Program-made: the position numbers and the translations under genes
Notes under the pieces: model-generated
What the model saw: only the letters and a program-made list of their open reading frames with translations
Told to the model about the DNA's origin: nothing
The model's database searches: none
Source: Parabacteroides faecalis
GTDB lineage: Bacteria > Bacteroidota > Bacteroidia > Bacteroidales > Tannerellaceae
DNA: 64,000 bases
Assembly: GCF_022809355.1 (NCBI RefSeq)
Contig: NZ_JAKZMM010000020.1
Location: 1 to 64,000, forward strand
Reading direction: 5' to 3'
In this document: positions 36,303 through 46,045 of the stretch, one piece after another
How the letters are laid out: each line of letters opens with the position of its first letter
Position numbering within the stretch: position 1 is the stretch's first letter

Positions 36303-36968
36303 ATGGAACAAGAAAATCCTATCCGTCCAGCTTGTGTTGCAGAGCAGTTGGCCATCTTGCAAGGTTATTTCCCTCAGCTGAGTGAAAAACAGACCGAACA
36401 GTTTCAGGCTTTATATGATCTGTATGCCGACTGGAATGCCAAGATTAACGTCATATCCAGAAAAGATATCGAGAATTTATACCTGCATCACGTTTTACAT
36501 TCGTTGGGTATTACAGCGATGCTCCATTTCAAGGACGGATCTTCTGTCATGGATTTAGGTACAGGGGGCGGATTTCCAGGTATTCCTCTGGCAATCCTTT
36601 ATCCACAGGTAAAGTTTCACTTGGTTGACAGCATTGGAAAGAAGATTAAAGTAGGACAGGCTGTCGCTGAAGCCATCGGATTGCAGAATGTGACTTTCCG
36701 TCATTGTCGGGGTGAAGAAGAGAAACAAACATTCGACTTTGTTGTAAGCCGGGCGGTCATGCCTCTGGCTGATCTCGTGAAAATCATCCGGAAGAATATC
36801 CGCAAAGAACAGATCAATGCTTTGCCCAACGGATTGATTTGTCTCAAAGGTGGTGAATTGGCGCATGAAATATTACCGTTCAAAAACCAGGCTATCCAAC
36901 TGGATTTGTCAGATACATTCTCTGAAGAATATTTTAAAACCAAGAAAGTCGTATACGTACCGCTATGA
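36303..36968 (+). CDS. rsmG: 16S rRNA (guanine527-N7)-methyltransferase
   Basis: A 221-residue SAM-dependent methyltransferase that modifies G527 in the 530 loop of 16S rRNA. The SAM-binding motif is DLGTGGGFPGIPLAI (about residues 80-94), followed by HLVDSIGKKIKV and the VVSRAVMPL motif characteristic of RsmG. I use the ATG at 36303; a TTG three codons earlier is in frame but less likely. The stop overlaps the start of the MBL hydrolase by 4 bp, so the two are translationally coupled. Confidence 0.93.
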   Translation: MEQENPIRPACVAEQLAILQGYFPQLSEKQTEQFQALYDLYADWNAKINVISRKDIENLYLHHVLHSLGITAMLHFKDGSSVMDLGTGGGFPGIPLAILYPQVKFHLVDSIGKKIKVGQAVAEAIGLQNVTFRHCRGEEEKQTFDFVVSRAVMPLADLVKIIRKNIRKEQINALPNGLICLKGGELAHEILPFKNQAIQLDLSDTFSEEYFKTKKVVYVPL

Positions 36969-37600
36969 TGGAGATCAAACAATTCACGGTTAATTTCTTC
37001 GGAGAGAACTGCTATCTGTTATATGACGAAACAAAGGAAGCGGTTCTTATTGATTGCGGTTGCATGAACAGACAAGAGTTTTCTCAAGTCGAAGGATTCA
37101 TTACTCAACAGCAATTAGTTCTTAAGCACCATCTTTGCACACATTACCATGTAGATCATCTGATGGGTGCTGCGTTGGTTTACCAGCAATACGGACTTCT
37201 GCCGGAAGTTTGTCGGGAAGATACCGTTGTATTACCGCCAGTCGGCCAGCAAGCGGTGATGTTCGGATTACCCAACATTCAGGAAACAGCAATCGGAACT
37301 TACTTGAATGAAGGAGATGTTATTCATTTCGGTCATACAAAGCTGGAGGTAATAGCTGTTCCGGGACATTCTCCCGGTAGTGTTGCCTTCTACCAGAAAG
37401 AACGAGGCTGCGTCTTTGTGGGCGATGCCTTGTTTGCCGGCAGTATCGGACGAACTGATTTATGGGGTGGTGATACTCATGAATTAATCCATTCCATCCA
37501 TCAGGCATTATTTACCTTGCCTGATTCGACGGTTGTTTATCCGGGACATGGTCCTGAAACAACCATTACTTACGAGAAATCTAATAATCCTTATTTATAA
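36965..37600 (+). CDS. MBL-fold metallohydrolase, glyoxalase II-like
   Basis: A 211-residue zinc hydrolase. Ligands are in THYHVDHLMG (H-x-H-x-D-H), in PGHSPGS and in VGDALFAGSIGRTD (aspartate), with the last histidine in VYPGHGPETT. This pattern matches the YcbL / hydroxyacylglutathione hydrolase-like group, which cleaves thioesters; the real substrate is not evident. The start overlaps rsmG by 4 bp (ATGA), and gcvP begins 11 bp after its stop, making a tight three-gene run. Confidence 0.9.
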   Translation: MMEIKQFTVNFFGENCYLLYDETKEAVLIDCGCMNRQEFSQVEGFITQQQLVLKHHLCTHYHVDHLMGAALVYQQYGLLPEVCREDTVVLPPVGQQAVMFGLPNIQETAIGTYLNEGDVIHFGHTKLEVIAVPGHSPGSVAFYQKERGCVFVGDALFAGSIGRTDLWGGDTHELIHSIHQALFTLPDSTVVYPGHGPETTITYEKSNNPYL

Positions 37601-37611
37601 AAACATCATTT

Positions 37612-40464
37612 ATGGATACAACTAAATTTGTTAATCGCCATGTAGGTATCACAGCAGAGGATCTTCCTGATATGCTGAAGACTGTTGGCGTGAATACGCT
37701 CGATGAGTTGATCGACCAGACAATTCCGGCAAATATCCGCTTGAAGCAGCCGTTGAACCTGCCCGAACCCATGACAGAACGTGAATTCGCTGAACACATT
37801 AACGAATTGGCTTCGAAGAATGAAGTCTTTACTTCTTATATTGGTATGGGCTGGTATGATACGGTTTGTCCGGCTCCTATCCAACGCAATGTATTCGAAA
37901 ATCCGGTTTGGTACACTTCTTACACACCGTATCAGGCCGAAGTATCACAAGGCCGATTGGAAGCCCTGTTGAATTTCCAGACAGTTATCTGTGATCTGAC
38001 TGGTCTTCCTTTAGCTAACTGTTCGCTACTCGACGAAGCAACAGCCGCAGCCGAAGCAGCTACGATGTTCTTCGGAGCACGCAGTCGTGCCCAAGTTAAA
38101 GCCGGTGCAAACGTATTGTTTGTAGATGAGAAGGTATTTGCTTCTACTTTGGCCGTCATTCATACCCGTGCCATTCCGCAAGGGATGAAGATCGTGACCG
38201 GCGACTATAAGACTTTCACCTTTACTCCGGAAGTATTTGGTGCAATCGTACAGTATCCGAATGCAGATGGTTCTATTGAAGATTACCGGGAATTCATCGG
38301 CCGCGCTCAAGAAAACGGAACAAAAGTAGCCGTTGCTGCCGACTTGATGAGTCTGGTTTTGCTGACTCCTCCGGGAGAATGGGGCGCTGACGTCGTATTC
38401 GGAAGCAGCCAGCGTTTCGGTATTCCGATGTTCTACGGCGGACCGTCTGCTGCTTACTTTGCTACAAAGGATGAATATAAGCGTGCTATTCCGGGACGCA
38501 TCATCGGTATCTCGAAAGATGCTTACGGACATCCGGCATATCGTCTGGCACTGCAAACACGTGAACAGCATATCAAACGTGAAAAGGCAACGTCTAACAT
38601 ATGTACCGCACAAGCATTGCTGGCTACAATGGCAGGCTTCTATGCCGTATATCACGGAGCAGAAGGTTTGAAGAACATTGCCAGCCGGATCCATGCAACA
38701 GCCGGATTCGTTGCTAAAGAACTGGAAAAGTTAGGATACAAGCAACTGAACAAGGACTTCTTCGATACATTGAAGATCGAATTGCCAGCCAATGTATCTA
38801 TTGATGCTTTGCGTGAAATTGCTTTGGAATGCAAAGTCAATCTGCGTTATTTCGACAGTGGATTGGTTGGTATCAGTATTGATGAAACAACACAACCAAC
38901 GGATGTAGGTGTTCTGATGTATATCTTCTCGGGTGCAGCCGGTAAAGATTACATGTTGCAGGAAGCTATTCCTTGCCAGACTTACTTTGATCCGAAGTTT
39001 GCCCGTACTTCTTCTTTCTTGCAGCAAGATGTCTTCAAGAAATATCATACCGAAACAGAACTGATGCGCTACATCACCCGTTTGGGAAGAAAGGATGTTT
39101 CATTGGCTCAGTCGATGATTTCTCTGGGTTCTTGTACTATGAAGCTAAACCCGGCTTCTACCATGTTGCCTTTGAGTTTGGCTCAATTCCAGAATATCCA
39201 CCCGTATGCTCCGGAAGAACAGGTAGAAGGTTACAAGGAACTGATCGAGAACTTGTCATCATATCTGTGCGAGATCACCGGTTTCAAGGGATGTACTTTG
39301 CAGCCTAATTCGGGAGCTGCCGGCGAATATACCGGATTGCGTGTCATCCGTGCTTATTTGGAAAGCATCGGTCAAGGTCATCGTAATATCGTTCTGCTTC
39401 CGGCCTCAGCACATGGTACCAATCCGGCCAGTGCTATCCAATGCGGATTTACTACGGTTACCGTGAAATGTGATGACAAAGGTAACATCGACCTAGAAGA
39501 TTTCCGCGCCAAGGCAGAAGCCAACAAAGACAATCTGGCTGCCAGCATGATTACATATCCGTCTACTCACGGTATCTTCGAAGCGGATATCAAGGAAATG
39601 TGTGAGATTGTTCACGCTTGTGGCGGACAATTATATATGGACGGTGCCAATATGAATGCACAGGTAGGATTAACCAATCCGGGAACAATCGGTGCAGATG
39701 TATGTCACTTGAACTTGCATAAGACATTCTCTTCACCTCACGGTGGTGGCGGTCCTGGCGTAGGTCCGATCTGTGTTGCTGAACATCTGGTTCCGTTCTT
39801 GCCTCAACATCCTGTTTTGTTCGGAAGTGATCTGAATACAGTTTCAGCTGCTCCTTACGGAAGTGCCGGTATCCTGCCGATCACTTACGGATATATCCGC
39901 ATGCTGGGAGCAGAAGGTTTGACTATGGCTACCAAGATTGCCATATTGAATGCCAACTATCTGGCTGCTAAATTCAAGGATACATACGGAATCGTTTATA
40001 CAGGAACGACAGGACGTGTTGGACATGAACTGATTTTGGAATGCCGTACCGTAAAAGAACGCACGGGTATCGACGAAAGTGATATTGCCAAACGTTTGAT
40101 GGACTTCGGTTATCATGCTCCTACCCTTTCTTTCCCAGTTCATGGAACATTGATGGTTGAACCGACTGAAAGTGAAAGCAAAGCCGAATTGGATCGTTTC
40201 GTAGAAGTACTGGAATGTATCTGGAATGAAATCAAAGAAGTAGAAGACGGTACTGCCGACAAGACCGACAACGTGCTGAAGAATGCTCCGCATCCGGAAT
40301 ACGAAGTAGCTGCCGATGAATGGAACCACAGCTATCCGCGCAGTAAAGCTGCCTTCCCGCTGGAATGGTTGCACGACAGCAAGTTCTGGATTAACGTAGC
40401 CCGCGTAGATAATGCGTATGGCGATCGTAACTTAGTTCCGACTATCTGTAATTGCCAAATCTGA
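37612..40464 (+). CDS. gcvP: Glycine dehydrogenase (decarboxylating), P-protein of the glycine cleavage system
   Basis: A 950-residue single-chain P-protein with two homologous PLP-fold halves. K704 in LNLHKTFSSPHGGGGPG is the PLP lysine; the following glycine-rich loop is the hallmark. The second half also has SCTMKLNPASTMLPL and PASAHGTNPASA. It decarboxylates glycine and transfers the aminomethyl group to lipoyl-GcvH. gcvH and gcvT are not in the window, so the system is split in the genome. The length is right for the undivided bacterial form. Closely spaced behind the MBL gene. Confidence 0.96.
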   Translation: MDTTKFVNRHVGITAEDLPDMLKTVGVNTLDELIDQTIPANIRLKQPLNLPEPMTEREFAEHINELASKNEVFTSYIGMGWYDTVCPAPIQRNVFENPVWYTSYTPYQAEVSQGRLEALLNFQTVICDLTGLPLANCSLLDEATAAAEAATMFFGARSRAQVKAGANVLFVDEKVFASTLAVIHTRAIPQGMKIVTGDYKTFTFTPEVFGAIVQYPNADGSIEDYREFIGRAQENGTKVAVAADLMSLVLLTPPGEWGADVVFGSSQRFGIPMFYGGPSAAYFATKDEYKRAIPGRIIGISKDAYGHPAYRLALQTREQHIKREKATSNICTAQALLATMAGFYAVYHGAEGLKNIASRIHATAGFVAKELEKLGYKQLNKDFFDTLKIELPANVSIDALREIALECKVNLRYFDSGLVGISIDETTQPTDVGVLMYIFSGAAGKDYMLQEAIPCQTYFDPKFARTSSFLQQDVFKKYHTETELMRYITRLGRKDVSLAQSMISLGSCTMKLNPASTMLPLSLAQFQNIHPYAPEEQVEGYKELIENLSSYLCEITGFKGCTLQPNSGAAGEYTGLRVIRAYLESIGQGHRNIVLLPASAHGTNPASAIQCGFTTVTVKCDDKGNIDLEDFRAKAEANKDNLAASMITYPSTHGIFEADIKEMCEIVHACGGQLYMDGANMNAQVGLTNPGTIGADVCHLNLHKTFSSPHGGGGPGVGPICVAEHLVPFLPQHPVLFGSDLNTVSAAPYGSAGILPITYGYIRMLGAEGLTMATKIAILNANYLAAKFKDTYGIVYTGTTGRVGHELILECRTVKERTGIDESDIAKRLMDFGYHAPTLSFPVHGTLMVEPTESESKAELDRFVEVLECIWNEIKEVEDGTADKTDNVLKNAPHPEYEVAADEWNHSYPRSKAAFPLEWLHDSKFWINVARVDNAYGDRNLVPTICNCQI

Positions 40465-40495
40465 GACTTCTCGGACAAGTCTCCGCTATAAACCG

Positions 40496-40531
40496 ACAGC
40501 GGTAGCTTCCTGAATTGGAAACTACCACTGT
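40496..40531 (+). terminator. Terminator after gcvP
   Basis: ACAGCGGTAGCTTCC (40496-40510) pairs with GGAAACTACCACTGT (40517-40531) with two mismatches; T-rich sequence follows. It lies 12 bp from the convergent membrane-protein gene. Confidence 0.75.
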
Positions 40532-40542
40532 TTCTTTTCCTT

Positions 40543-41232
40543 TTATTTCTTTCTGGCTGCCACAGCCAATAAGATTCCTAAAACAACTCCCAGTAAAGCG
40601 GCAAATAAAACACGGGCTTCTTCAGGAAGCAGGAATGTGATGGTATGTGCCGGAACCCAGAAGAAAGGAATCGTTTTCTTGAATACAAAGTTCCATTGTA
40701 CGTCCCAATTCAGATGGGTTATGATTTGTGTCATCGGTATAGGTGTCAATAAGCTCTTTACCGAGCCGCCGCATTGCAGGATATGGGTATCTGTAATCTT
40801 ATGGAATGTCATAAATACCGGGGCAAAAATACCGTTCATTCCTAATGAAATACACAGGGCTACCCAAAACTTGTCCAGGCTAAAGCTTCCACTCATCGCT
40901 TCTACGGCATTCGTCATGCCCATATAGACCAGTAACTGCGGAACACCTTTCGAGAAGATTATCATGGCCATATTAATGCCGATGCCTAATATTCCCCAAA
41001 TCACCATGCGCGGAATGATTCCAAATCCCGCACGATTGTAAACACCGGTACTGATCCGCAGTCCCAAACACTCACCCAACATGGATAAAATTGCAAACTT
41101 CAGGAAACTCATCACCATACCGTGTGCTGCATTGAATGCCTTATATCCAGCATACAGCTCCGGACTTAATAGGAAAGGCAGGAATAGAATCACTACCACC
41201 AGAAGAAATAAATAATCGCTCTTTCTCATCAT
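40543..41232 (-). CDS. Integral membrane protein of unknown function
   Basis: A 229-residue protein with about five hydrophobic helices (about 7-25, 40-58, 75-95, 110-135 and 200-225). I do not recognise the family with certainty. Conserved-looking features are AHGMVMSFLKFAILSMLGECLGLRISTGVYN near the N-terminus and a loop HKITDTHILQCGG near the middle. The C-terminus is a glycine-rich helix. It sits downstream of bioD on the same strand, beyond a hairpin, so it may be transcribed partly from the bio operon. No biotin-transporter (BioY) signature is apparent, so I give no transport role. Confidence 0.65.
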   Translation of the reverse strand: MMRKSDYLFLLVVVILFLPFLLSPELYAGYKAFNAAHGMVMSFLKFAILSMLGECLGLRISTGVYNRAGFGIIPRMVIWGILGIGINMAMIIFSKGVPQLLVYMGMTNAVEAMSGSFSLDKFWVALCISLGMNGIFAPVFMTFHKITDTHILQCGGSVKSLLTPIPMTQIITHLNWDVQWNFVFKKTIPFFWVPAHTITFLLPEEARVLFAALLGVVLGILLAVAARKK

Positions 41233-41272
41233 TTTGTTATGTTTTTCATGACTATTGCGACAAACATAACAT

Positions 41273-41308
41273 AATAATTCGGTTTCTGCATCATGAAACC
41301 GAATTATT
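41273..41308. terminator. Hairpin between bioD and the membrane-protein gene
   Basis: AATAATTCGGTTTC (41273-41286) and GAAACCGAATTATT (41295-41308) form a perfect stem. The T run lies on the plus-strand side; on the minus strand it is followed only by mixed AT sequence, so termination of the bio operon here would be weaker. Confidence 0.6.
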
Positions 41309-41338
41309 TTTAAGGAAAGATGAAAAAAACGATCTTAG

Positions 41339-42001
41339 TTATAAAAAAGAAGCTACTTCGGGCAGTGAGTTTTCCCGGGTAGCATCAGGCAACAATATAA
41401 TAGGCAGTTGCGGCAAACGTTCCTTCAAATAATCCAAGGTGTTCTTTTCAATCTCTGCATCTTCCTCCGGATATTGGTTATAAACCAACGCTGCCACTTC
41501 GATTCCGTATTGACGGCAAGCCGAAAGGCTCAGCAATGTATGATTGATGCTGCCTAATCTTCCGTTGGTAACCAAGATGACCGGATACTGATGCTGCCGG
41601 ATATAATCGATGGTTAATATCTGATGATCTACCGGAACCATCAATCCGCCGGCTCCTTCCAATAAGACATATTCATATTTCTCTTGCAGTTTCCGGGTTG
41701 CTTCTCCGATGACGGCATAATCAATCGTGCGACCATCGCGGTCGGCTGCCATATGCGGTGAGCAAGGATACGTGAAGATATACGGACAAGTCAGGCCCAT
41801 CCGGTCTTCTTCTGTAAAGGAAATGCCTTGAATCTTCCGATGCATCTCGATATCTTCAGATACTTCCTGGCAACCCGTCTGTATCATTTTCTGCGTAATC
41901 ACGGTTTTTCCGGCAGCGGCGATTGCCTTCGCCAGCAATCCTGTTGCATAGGTTTTCCCGATATTGGTATCAATACCGGTGACAAATAATACTTTTCCCA
42001 T
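41339..42001 (-). CDS. bioD: Dethiobiotin synthase
   Basis: A 220-residue P-loop ATPase that carboxylates 7,8-diaminopelargonic acid and closes the ureido ring to give dethiobiotin. The N-terminal phosphate-binding loop is GIDTNIGKT, and the second conserved block, LLEGAGGLMVP, is intact. Last gene of the bio operon, 12 bp after bioC. Confidence 0.94.
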   Translation of the reverse strand: MGKVLFVTGIDTNIGKTYATGLLAKAIAAAGKTVITQKMIQTGCQEVSEDIEMHRKIQGISFTEEDRMGLTCPYIFTYPCSPHMAADRDGRTIDYAVIGEATRKLQEKYEYVLLEGAGGLMVPVDHQILTIDYIRQHQYPVILVTNGRLGSINHTLLSLSACRQYGIEVAALVYNQYPEEDAEIEKNTLDYLKERLPQLPIILLPDATRENSLPEVASFL

Positions 42002-42013
42002 TTCTTTTTCCTT

Positions 42014-42802
42014 TTATTTTCTGACGGCCAAGATATACAATGGCCGATACGTTAATGTTACCTGTTGATTGTTAGTTCCAAACTTTTCTAGATAAGCGGC
42101 ACAGAATGTTCGTAACTTACCCGGTGTCCAGAACTCCGAATGATTAGCCGTTACACCCGTTTCCTTCAAGTGACGGAGTACAGCCTGCGGAGAAGTAAAC
42201 AGCAAACGGATGGTTTCTGTTTCCTGAAAATCTACCTGATAAAACGGTTCCAGCCAGTCATTCCATTGCTCGGTCGAAGGGTAGAAAAGCCCTTGACCGG
42301 TCAGCTCCCGGATTTCTACTAAGTTTCCCGGCAGAAAAGTAGAGAACAGTAAAACATCGCCCCTACGCTGGCAGCCAGCCAGCCGACCGACAAAACTTTC
42401 CGGCTCCGGAATCCACTGGAAAACCGACGAGGATGCAATCAGCTGATATCGTCCTTTCCACGCTTTTGTAGCAGCATCGGCACAGACGAAACGTGTTCCT
42501 TCGGCACAATAACTCAAGGCTTTATCCGCACATGTCGGATACAGGTCGTTGAGTGTCCAAAGCGCTGAAGCACACGACTGCTGCAAATAACGGGTAAAAC
42601 CACCGGTTCCGCAACCGATTTCCAAGGCTGTTGCCGGGTGGAAACGATGCTTTTGCTGATAGACTTCCCAGATAGCCGACAAATGCCGGGCTATTTGCTG
42701 TTGAGCCACGGCAGCTTCGTCGTACGTCAGGCAAGCCCGGTCGAATTTCCGCCGTATCCGTTCACTATCTATGCTGTAACGAGTTCGTTCCATTGTTTCC
42801 AT
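42014..42802 (-). CDS. bioC: Malonyl-ACP O-methyltransferase
   Basis: A 262-residue SAM-dependent methyltransferase that caps malonyl-ACP with a methyl ester so that fatty-acid synthase can build pimeloyl-ACP methyl ester. SAM motif I is LEIGCGTGGFTRYL (about residues 61-74), and the N-terminal DRACLTYDEAA fits the BioC pattern (F-D-x-A-A-x-x-Y). The start overlaps bioG by 34 bp; a second ATG at 42793 shortens this to 25 bp. The gene is coupled to bioG, which removes the methyl group it adds. Confidence 0.93.
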   Translation of the reverse strand: METMERTRYSIDSERIRRKFDRACLTYDEAAVAQQQIARHLSAIWEVYQQKHRFHPATALEIGCGTGGFTRYLQQSCASALWTLNDLYPTCADKALSYCAEGTRFVCADAATKAWKGRYQLIASSSVFQWIPEPESFVGRLAGCQRRGDVLLFSTFLPGNLVEIRELTGQGLFYPSTEQWNDWLEPFYQVDFQETETIRLLFTSPQAVLRHLKETGVTANHSEFWTPGKLRTFCAAYLEKFGTNNQQVTLTYRPLYILAVRK

Positions 42803-43434
42803 AAGCCAAAAGGATCATGTGGAGCTTGTACTTCTTTTATCCGGACATTCCGCCGCTGCCAATGGGTCAACTGATTGGCGGTTGGGAAGATCCGGTCTGA
42901 TAAACCAACGATGGCCTGATCCCAGGTAAAGTCAGCCGGCTTTTCCTTCCGCGCCTGAATAGCCTGAAACAAATAGCGCAGCTCGTCGGATATCTCGTCT
43001 ATGGATCGCGGCGATATGGCTTCCCAAACAGCCAGCCGTTCCTTTCCGCCACACATCCTCCGGTTGAAACGCCGGATGCCATCGGGTGTCAGATTCTCCA
43101 ACGTACCCCGAAAGATGGCTTCCGGAATGCCTTCAGTATCATGGACGGGACAACCGGTTCCGTTGATGGCGATCTTCCGTTCCCAATGTACGGACGATTC
43201 ATCCGCAAAAAGCTGTTCTGCCACCCATACGCCCAGCGACCATGCTAGCAAAGTAACCGACTGATAAGCCGACAAGTCGGCATCAAACGTCAGATTCCTG
43301 TAATCAGATACCAGCCAGATATCCTGATCCGGCTCAGCTTGTAAAGAGTGAAACAAAGCAGGCGAGGCAGACCAGCCACAAAAAAACAGCAGTAACCGGG
43401 GACGGCCTTCGCAGATATATTTCTCAATCTCCAT
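42769..43434 (-). CDS. bioG: Pimeloyl-ACP methyl ester esterase BioG (DUF452)
   Basis: A 221-residue alpha/beta hydrolase of the DUF452/BioG type, the alternative to BioH. The nucleophile serine is in LLAWSLGVW (about residue 86), preceded by LLLFFCGWSASPALF, whose G-W-x-x-S-P is the usual BioG oxyanion segment. The C-terminal PHDPFGLW supplies the histidine. It hydrolyses the methyl ester of pimeloyl-ACP and ends chain elongation. Followed directly by bioC, with overlap. The 152-bp gap upstream to bioF holds the palindromic element. Confidence 0.9.
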   Translation of the reverse strand: MEIEKYICEGRPRLLLFFCGWSASPALFHSLQAEPDQDIWLVSDYRNLTFDADLSAYQSVTLLAWSLGVWVAEQLFADESSVHWERKIAINGTGCPVHDTEGIPEAIFRGTLENLTPDGIRRFNRRMCGGKERLAVWEAISPRSIDEISDELRYLFQAIQARKEKPADFTWDQAIVGLSDRIFPTANQLTHWQRRNVRIKEVQAPHDPFGLWKQWNELVTA

Positions 43435-43501
43435 AGTTTTTTATATTTTCTCCCGAAAAAAACTTACCGATCTCTCCGTATTTACTTTATACCGAACAGA
43501 C

Positions 43502-43555
43502 GAACATATATTCGCCCTGGGCGAATATATGTTCAGCATGGGCGATTATATGTTC
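43502..43555. repeat. 33-bp palindrome plus third half-site between bioF and bioG
   Basis: GAACATATATTCGCCC (43502-43517) and GGGCGAATATATGTTC (43519-43534) are perfect inverted repeats around one base. GGGCGATTATATGTTC (43540-43555) repeats the right arm with one change, 21 bp on. It could be an operator, a processing hairpin or part of the 21-22 bp repeat family. No matching site is seen before bioB. Confidence 0.75.
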
Positions 43556-43586
43556 GCCGACGTCGAATAAAGAAAAAGAAACCGTT

Positions 43587-44774
43587 TCAGATAGTTTTTC
43601 CGGTTGTGTTTCCAAATTTTTCTTCCAAGTTTTCAAAAATATAAGCCAGCAAGGCATCCATTTCCTCCGTCGTTACATCTGCCGTCAAGGAGAAACGGAT
43701 ACGGGACGTTCCTTTCGGAACGGTTGGCGGACGTACCGGAAGACAATAAAAGCCATGCCGGCGCAACTCTTCAGCCGTTAATACACAGTCCTCGTTTGCC
43801 CCGATGATAAAGGGAACGATATGACTCCGGGATATTTCTCCTCCGTGTCCCTGCAAGGCAGCTGCCAGCTTCCGGCTGATAGCGGCTAAGTGTTGACGCC
43901 GAACATTCATCTGCGGCAAACGCCGGAACAGGAAGGTTGTCCAGGCAATCTGGGCAGGAGGTAAAGCCGTGCTGAATATTAACGGGCGCATGGTATTGAT
44001 CAAATACGTCCGAATCTCCTGACTACACAAGAGATAGGCGCCCATCGATGCCATCGCCTTACCAAAGGTTCCGACCAACAAGTCTATATCTTGCAGACAA
44101 CCGCATTCTTCGGCTACACCCAAACCCCGGCTACCACGTACGCCAATAGCGTGCGCCTCATCAACATACAACAATACATTCGGATAGTTATGCTTCAATG
44201 CTACCAATCGGTTCAGATCAGCTACATCACCATCCATACTGAAAACACTTTCGGTCGCTACGATTACCTGCTCGTATCTGGGAGTTTCCTTCTGGAGAAT
44301 CTGTTCCAAATGCTCATAGTCGTTGTGGCGATACCGGAGAAAAGATGTACCACTCAGTAACAAACCATCGATGATGCTGGCATGAACCAGCTTATCGGCC
44401 ACCAGCAAAGTCTGCTTGTCTGCCAAGGCTGGCAAGATACCGGTATTGGCATGATAACCACTATTGAATACCAAAGCCGCCTCGCGCCCGAATGTTTCTG
44501 CCAGAAGTTGTTCCAAGACCTCGTATTCGGTAAAGTTTCCCGTCAACAAACGAGAAGAAGACGACGACAAGGGGCAATCCGAATCCCGCAGCCAGTCCAG
44601 AAATTCATTCCGTAATTCCCGATCATTAGCCAAGCCCAAGTAATCGTTCGACGAAAGATTCAGCATCCGCTGCCCGTCTTGTTCGATCCATTTTCCCTGA
44701 TGAACGGCATGCGGCAAACTGCGCAAACTGCCATTTGCCGCCAATTCATGCAATATTTTCTGATAATCTTTCAT
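43587..44774 (-). CDS. bioF: 8-amino-7-oxononanoate synthase
   Basis: A 395-residue PLP enzyme that condenses pimeloyl-ACP with alanine. The PLP lysine lies in [15 protein letters not shown]. The [10 protein letters not shown] and [15 protein letters not shown] blocks are standard for the alpha-oxoamine synthase family. The correct start is the ATG at 44774, which shares an ATGA with the bioA stop. The longer open frame to 44876 overlaps bioA and is not used. It precedes the 152-bp gap with the palindrome, so expression of bioG-C-D could be adjusted there. Confidence 0.94.
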   Translation of the reverse strand: MKDYQKILHELAANGSLRSLPHAVHQGKWIEQDGQRMLNLSSNDYLGLANDRELRNEFLDWLRDSDCPLSSSSSRLLTGNFTEYEVLEQLLAETFGREAALVFNSGYHANTGILPALADKQTLLVADKLVHASIIDGLLLSGTSFLRYRHNDYEHLEQILQKETPRYEQVIVATESVFSMDGDVADLNRLVALKHNYPNVLLYVDEAHAIGVRGSRGLGVAEECGCLQDIDLLVGTFGKAMASMGAYLLCSQEIRTYLINTMRPLIFSTALPPAQIAWTTFLFRRLPQMNVRRQHLAAISRKLAAALQGHGGEISRSHIVPFIIGANEDCVLTAEELRRHGFYCLPVRPPTVPKGTSRIRFSLTADVTTEEMDALLAYIFENLEEKFGNTTGKTI

Positions 44775-46045
44775 GATAAAACCCGCAATAAACCGGTTGT
44801 TAATTGATGGAGTTCTTCGGGCGAGATGATAAAGGGCGGCATTACATATACCAACTTTCCAAAAGGACGTACCCAAATACCTTCTTCCACAAATCGCCGT
44901 TGCAACGTAGCCATATCAACAGGTTCCTTCATCTCGACTACACCAATAGCACCCAAAACCCGAACTTCGCGCACCGAAGGGAAGTCGGCAGCCGGCGCCA
45001 GTTCCGCTTTCAGCTGCGTCTCAATCCGACGGACCTTTTCCTGCCAGCCACTTTCCAATAACAAAGAAACCGAAGCCGAAGCAACCGCACAAGCTAACGG
45101 ATTTCCCATAAAGGTTGGACCATGCATAAAACATCCGGCTTCTCCGGAACAGATCATATCGGCAATCGGTTGCGTAGTAATTGTGGCAGATAAAGTCATA
45201 TACCCACCAGTCAAGGCTTTTCCGATACACATGATATCGGGTTCTACACCGGCCCATTCCCAAGCAAAGAGCTTTCCGGTCCGTCCGAAACCAGTAGCGA
45301 TCTCATCGAATATCAGCAATACGTTGTATTGATTACATAATTCGCGGGCACGCACCAGGTAAGTCGGTGAATAAAAGTACATGCCTCCGGCACCTTGTAC
45401 AACCGGTTCGAGTATCAAAGCCGCAATATCCTCGGCATGCTGGCGAAGCAAATCCTCCAAAGGCCGGATGGCTTCTTCGTTCCATTCATCAGAAAAGCGT
45501 ACGGAAGGTTGCGGAATGAAATACTGCACAGGCAGACTTCCGGCAAAAATACCGTGCATTCCTGTTACCGGATCGCAGACCGACATGGCATGCCACGTAT
45601 CACCGTGGTAACCGCTTCGGATAGTAGCAAACGCATGCTTCCGGGTTTTTCCCTGTGACTGCCAGTATTGGATTGCCATCTTCATGGCAACTTCTACCGC
45701 TACCGAGCCAGTATCAGCCAAAAAGACCTTGTCCATCGAAGGAGGAAGTATCGGCAATAACTTCGAAACCAGTTCGACTGCCGGCTCATGTGTAATACCT
45801 CCAAACATAATGTGGCTCATTTTCTTCAGCTGAGCCTCGGCTGCTACATTCAAAACCGGATGATTATACCCATGAACCGCCGCCCACCAGGAAGACATGC
45901 CGTCGATCAGTTCCCGACCGTCAGCCAAACGGATGCGGACACCTTGCGCACTTGCCACCGGATAAACAGGAAGCGGATCAATTGTTGAAGTATAAGGATG
46001 CCAGATATGTTCACGATCGAATGTCAATAATGCTTCTGTTGTCAT
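44771..46045 (-). CDS. bioA: Adenosylmethionine-8-amino-7-oxononanoate aminotransferase
   Basis: A 424-residue class III PLP aminotransferase that converts 8-amino-7-oxononanoate to 7,8-diaminopelargonic acid with S-adenosylmethionine as amino donor. The N-terminus has [11 protein letters not shown] and, a little later, [15 protein letters not shown], the BioA marker. [18 protein letters not shown] and [12 protein letters not shown] (PLP lysine) follow. The start at 46045 shares ATGA with the bioB stop; the three upstream codons to 46054 are unlikely. The stop overlaps the bioF start in the same way. Confidence 0.95.
   Translation of the reverse strand: MTTEALLTFDREHIWHPYTSTIDPLPVYPVASAQGVRIRLADGRELIDGMSSWWAAVHGYNHPVLNVAAEAQLKKMSHIMFGGITHEPAVELVSKLLPILPPSMDKVFLADTGSVAVEVAMKMAIQYWQSQGKTRKHAFATIRSGYHGDTWHAMSVCDPVTGMHGIFAGSLPVQYFIPQPSVRFSDEWNEEAIRPLEDLLRQHAEDIAALILEPVVQGAGGMYFYSPTYLVRARELCNQYNVLLIFDEIATGFGRTGKLFAWEWAGVEPDIMCIGKALTGGYMTLSATITTQPIADMICSGEAGCFMHGPTFMGNPLACAVASASVSLLLESGWQEKVRRIETQLKAELAPAADFPSVREVRVLGAIGVVEMKEPVDMATLQRRFVEEGIWVRPFGKLVYVMPPFIISPEELHQLTTGLLRVLS

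Noticed and set aside
38026-38694. Minus-strand ORF of 222 codons inside gcvP
   Set aside because: It lies entirely opposite a fully conserved gcvP, is cysteine-rich and has no family likeness.
40543-41232. Membrane protein after bioD as a BioY biotin transporter
   Set aside because: Helix number is roughly similar, but I see no BioY motif; position near bioD alone is not enough.
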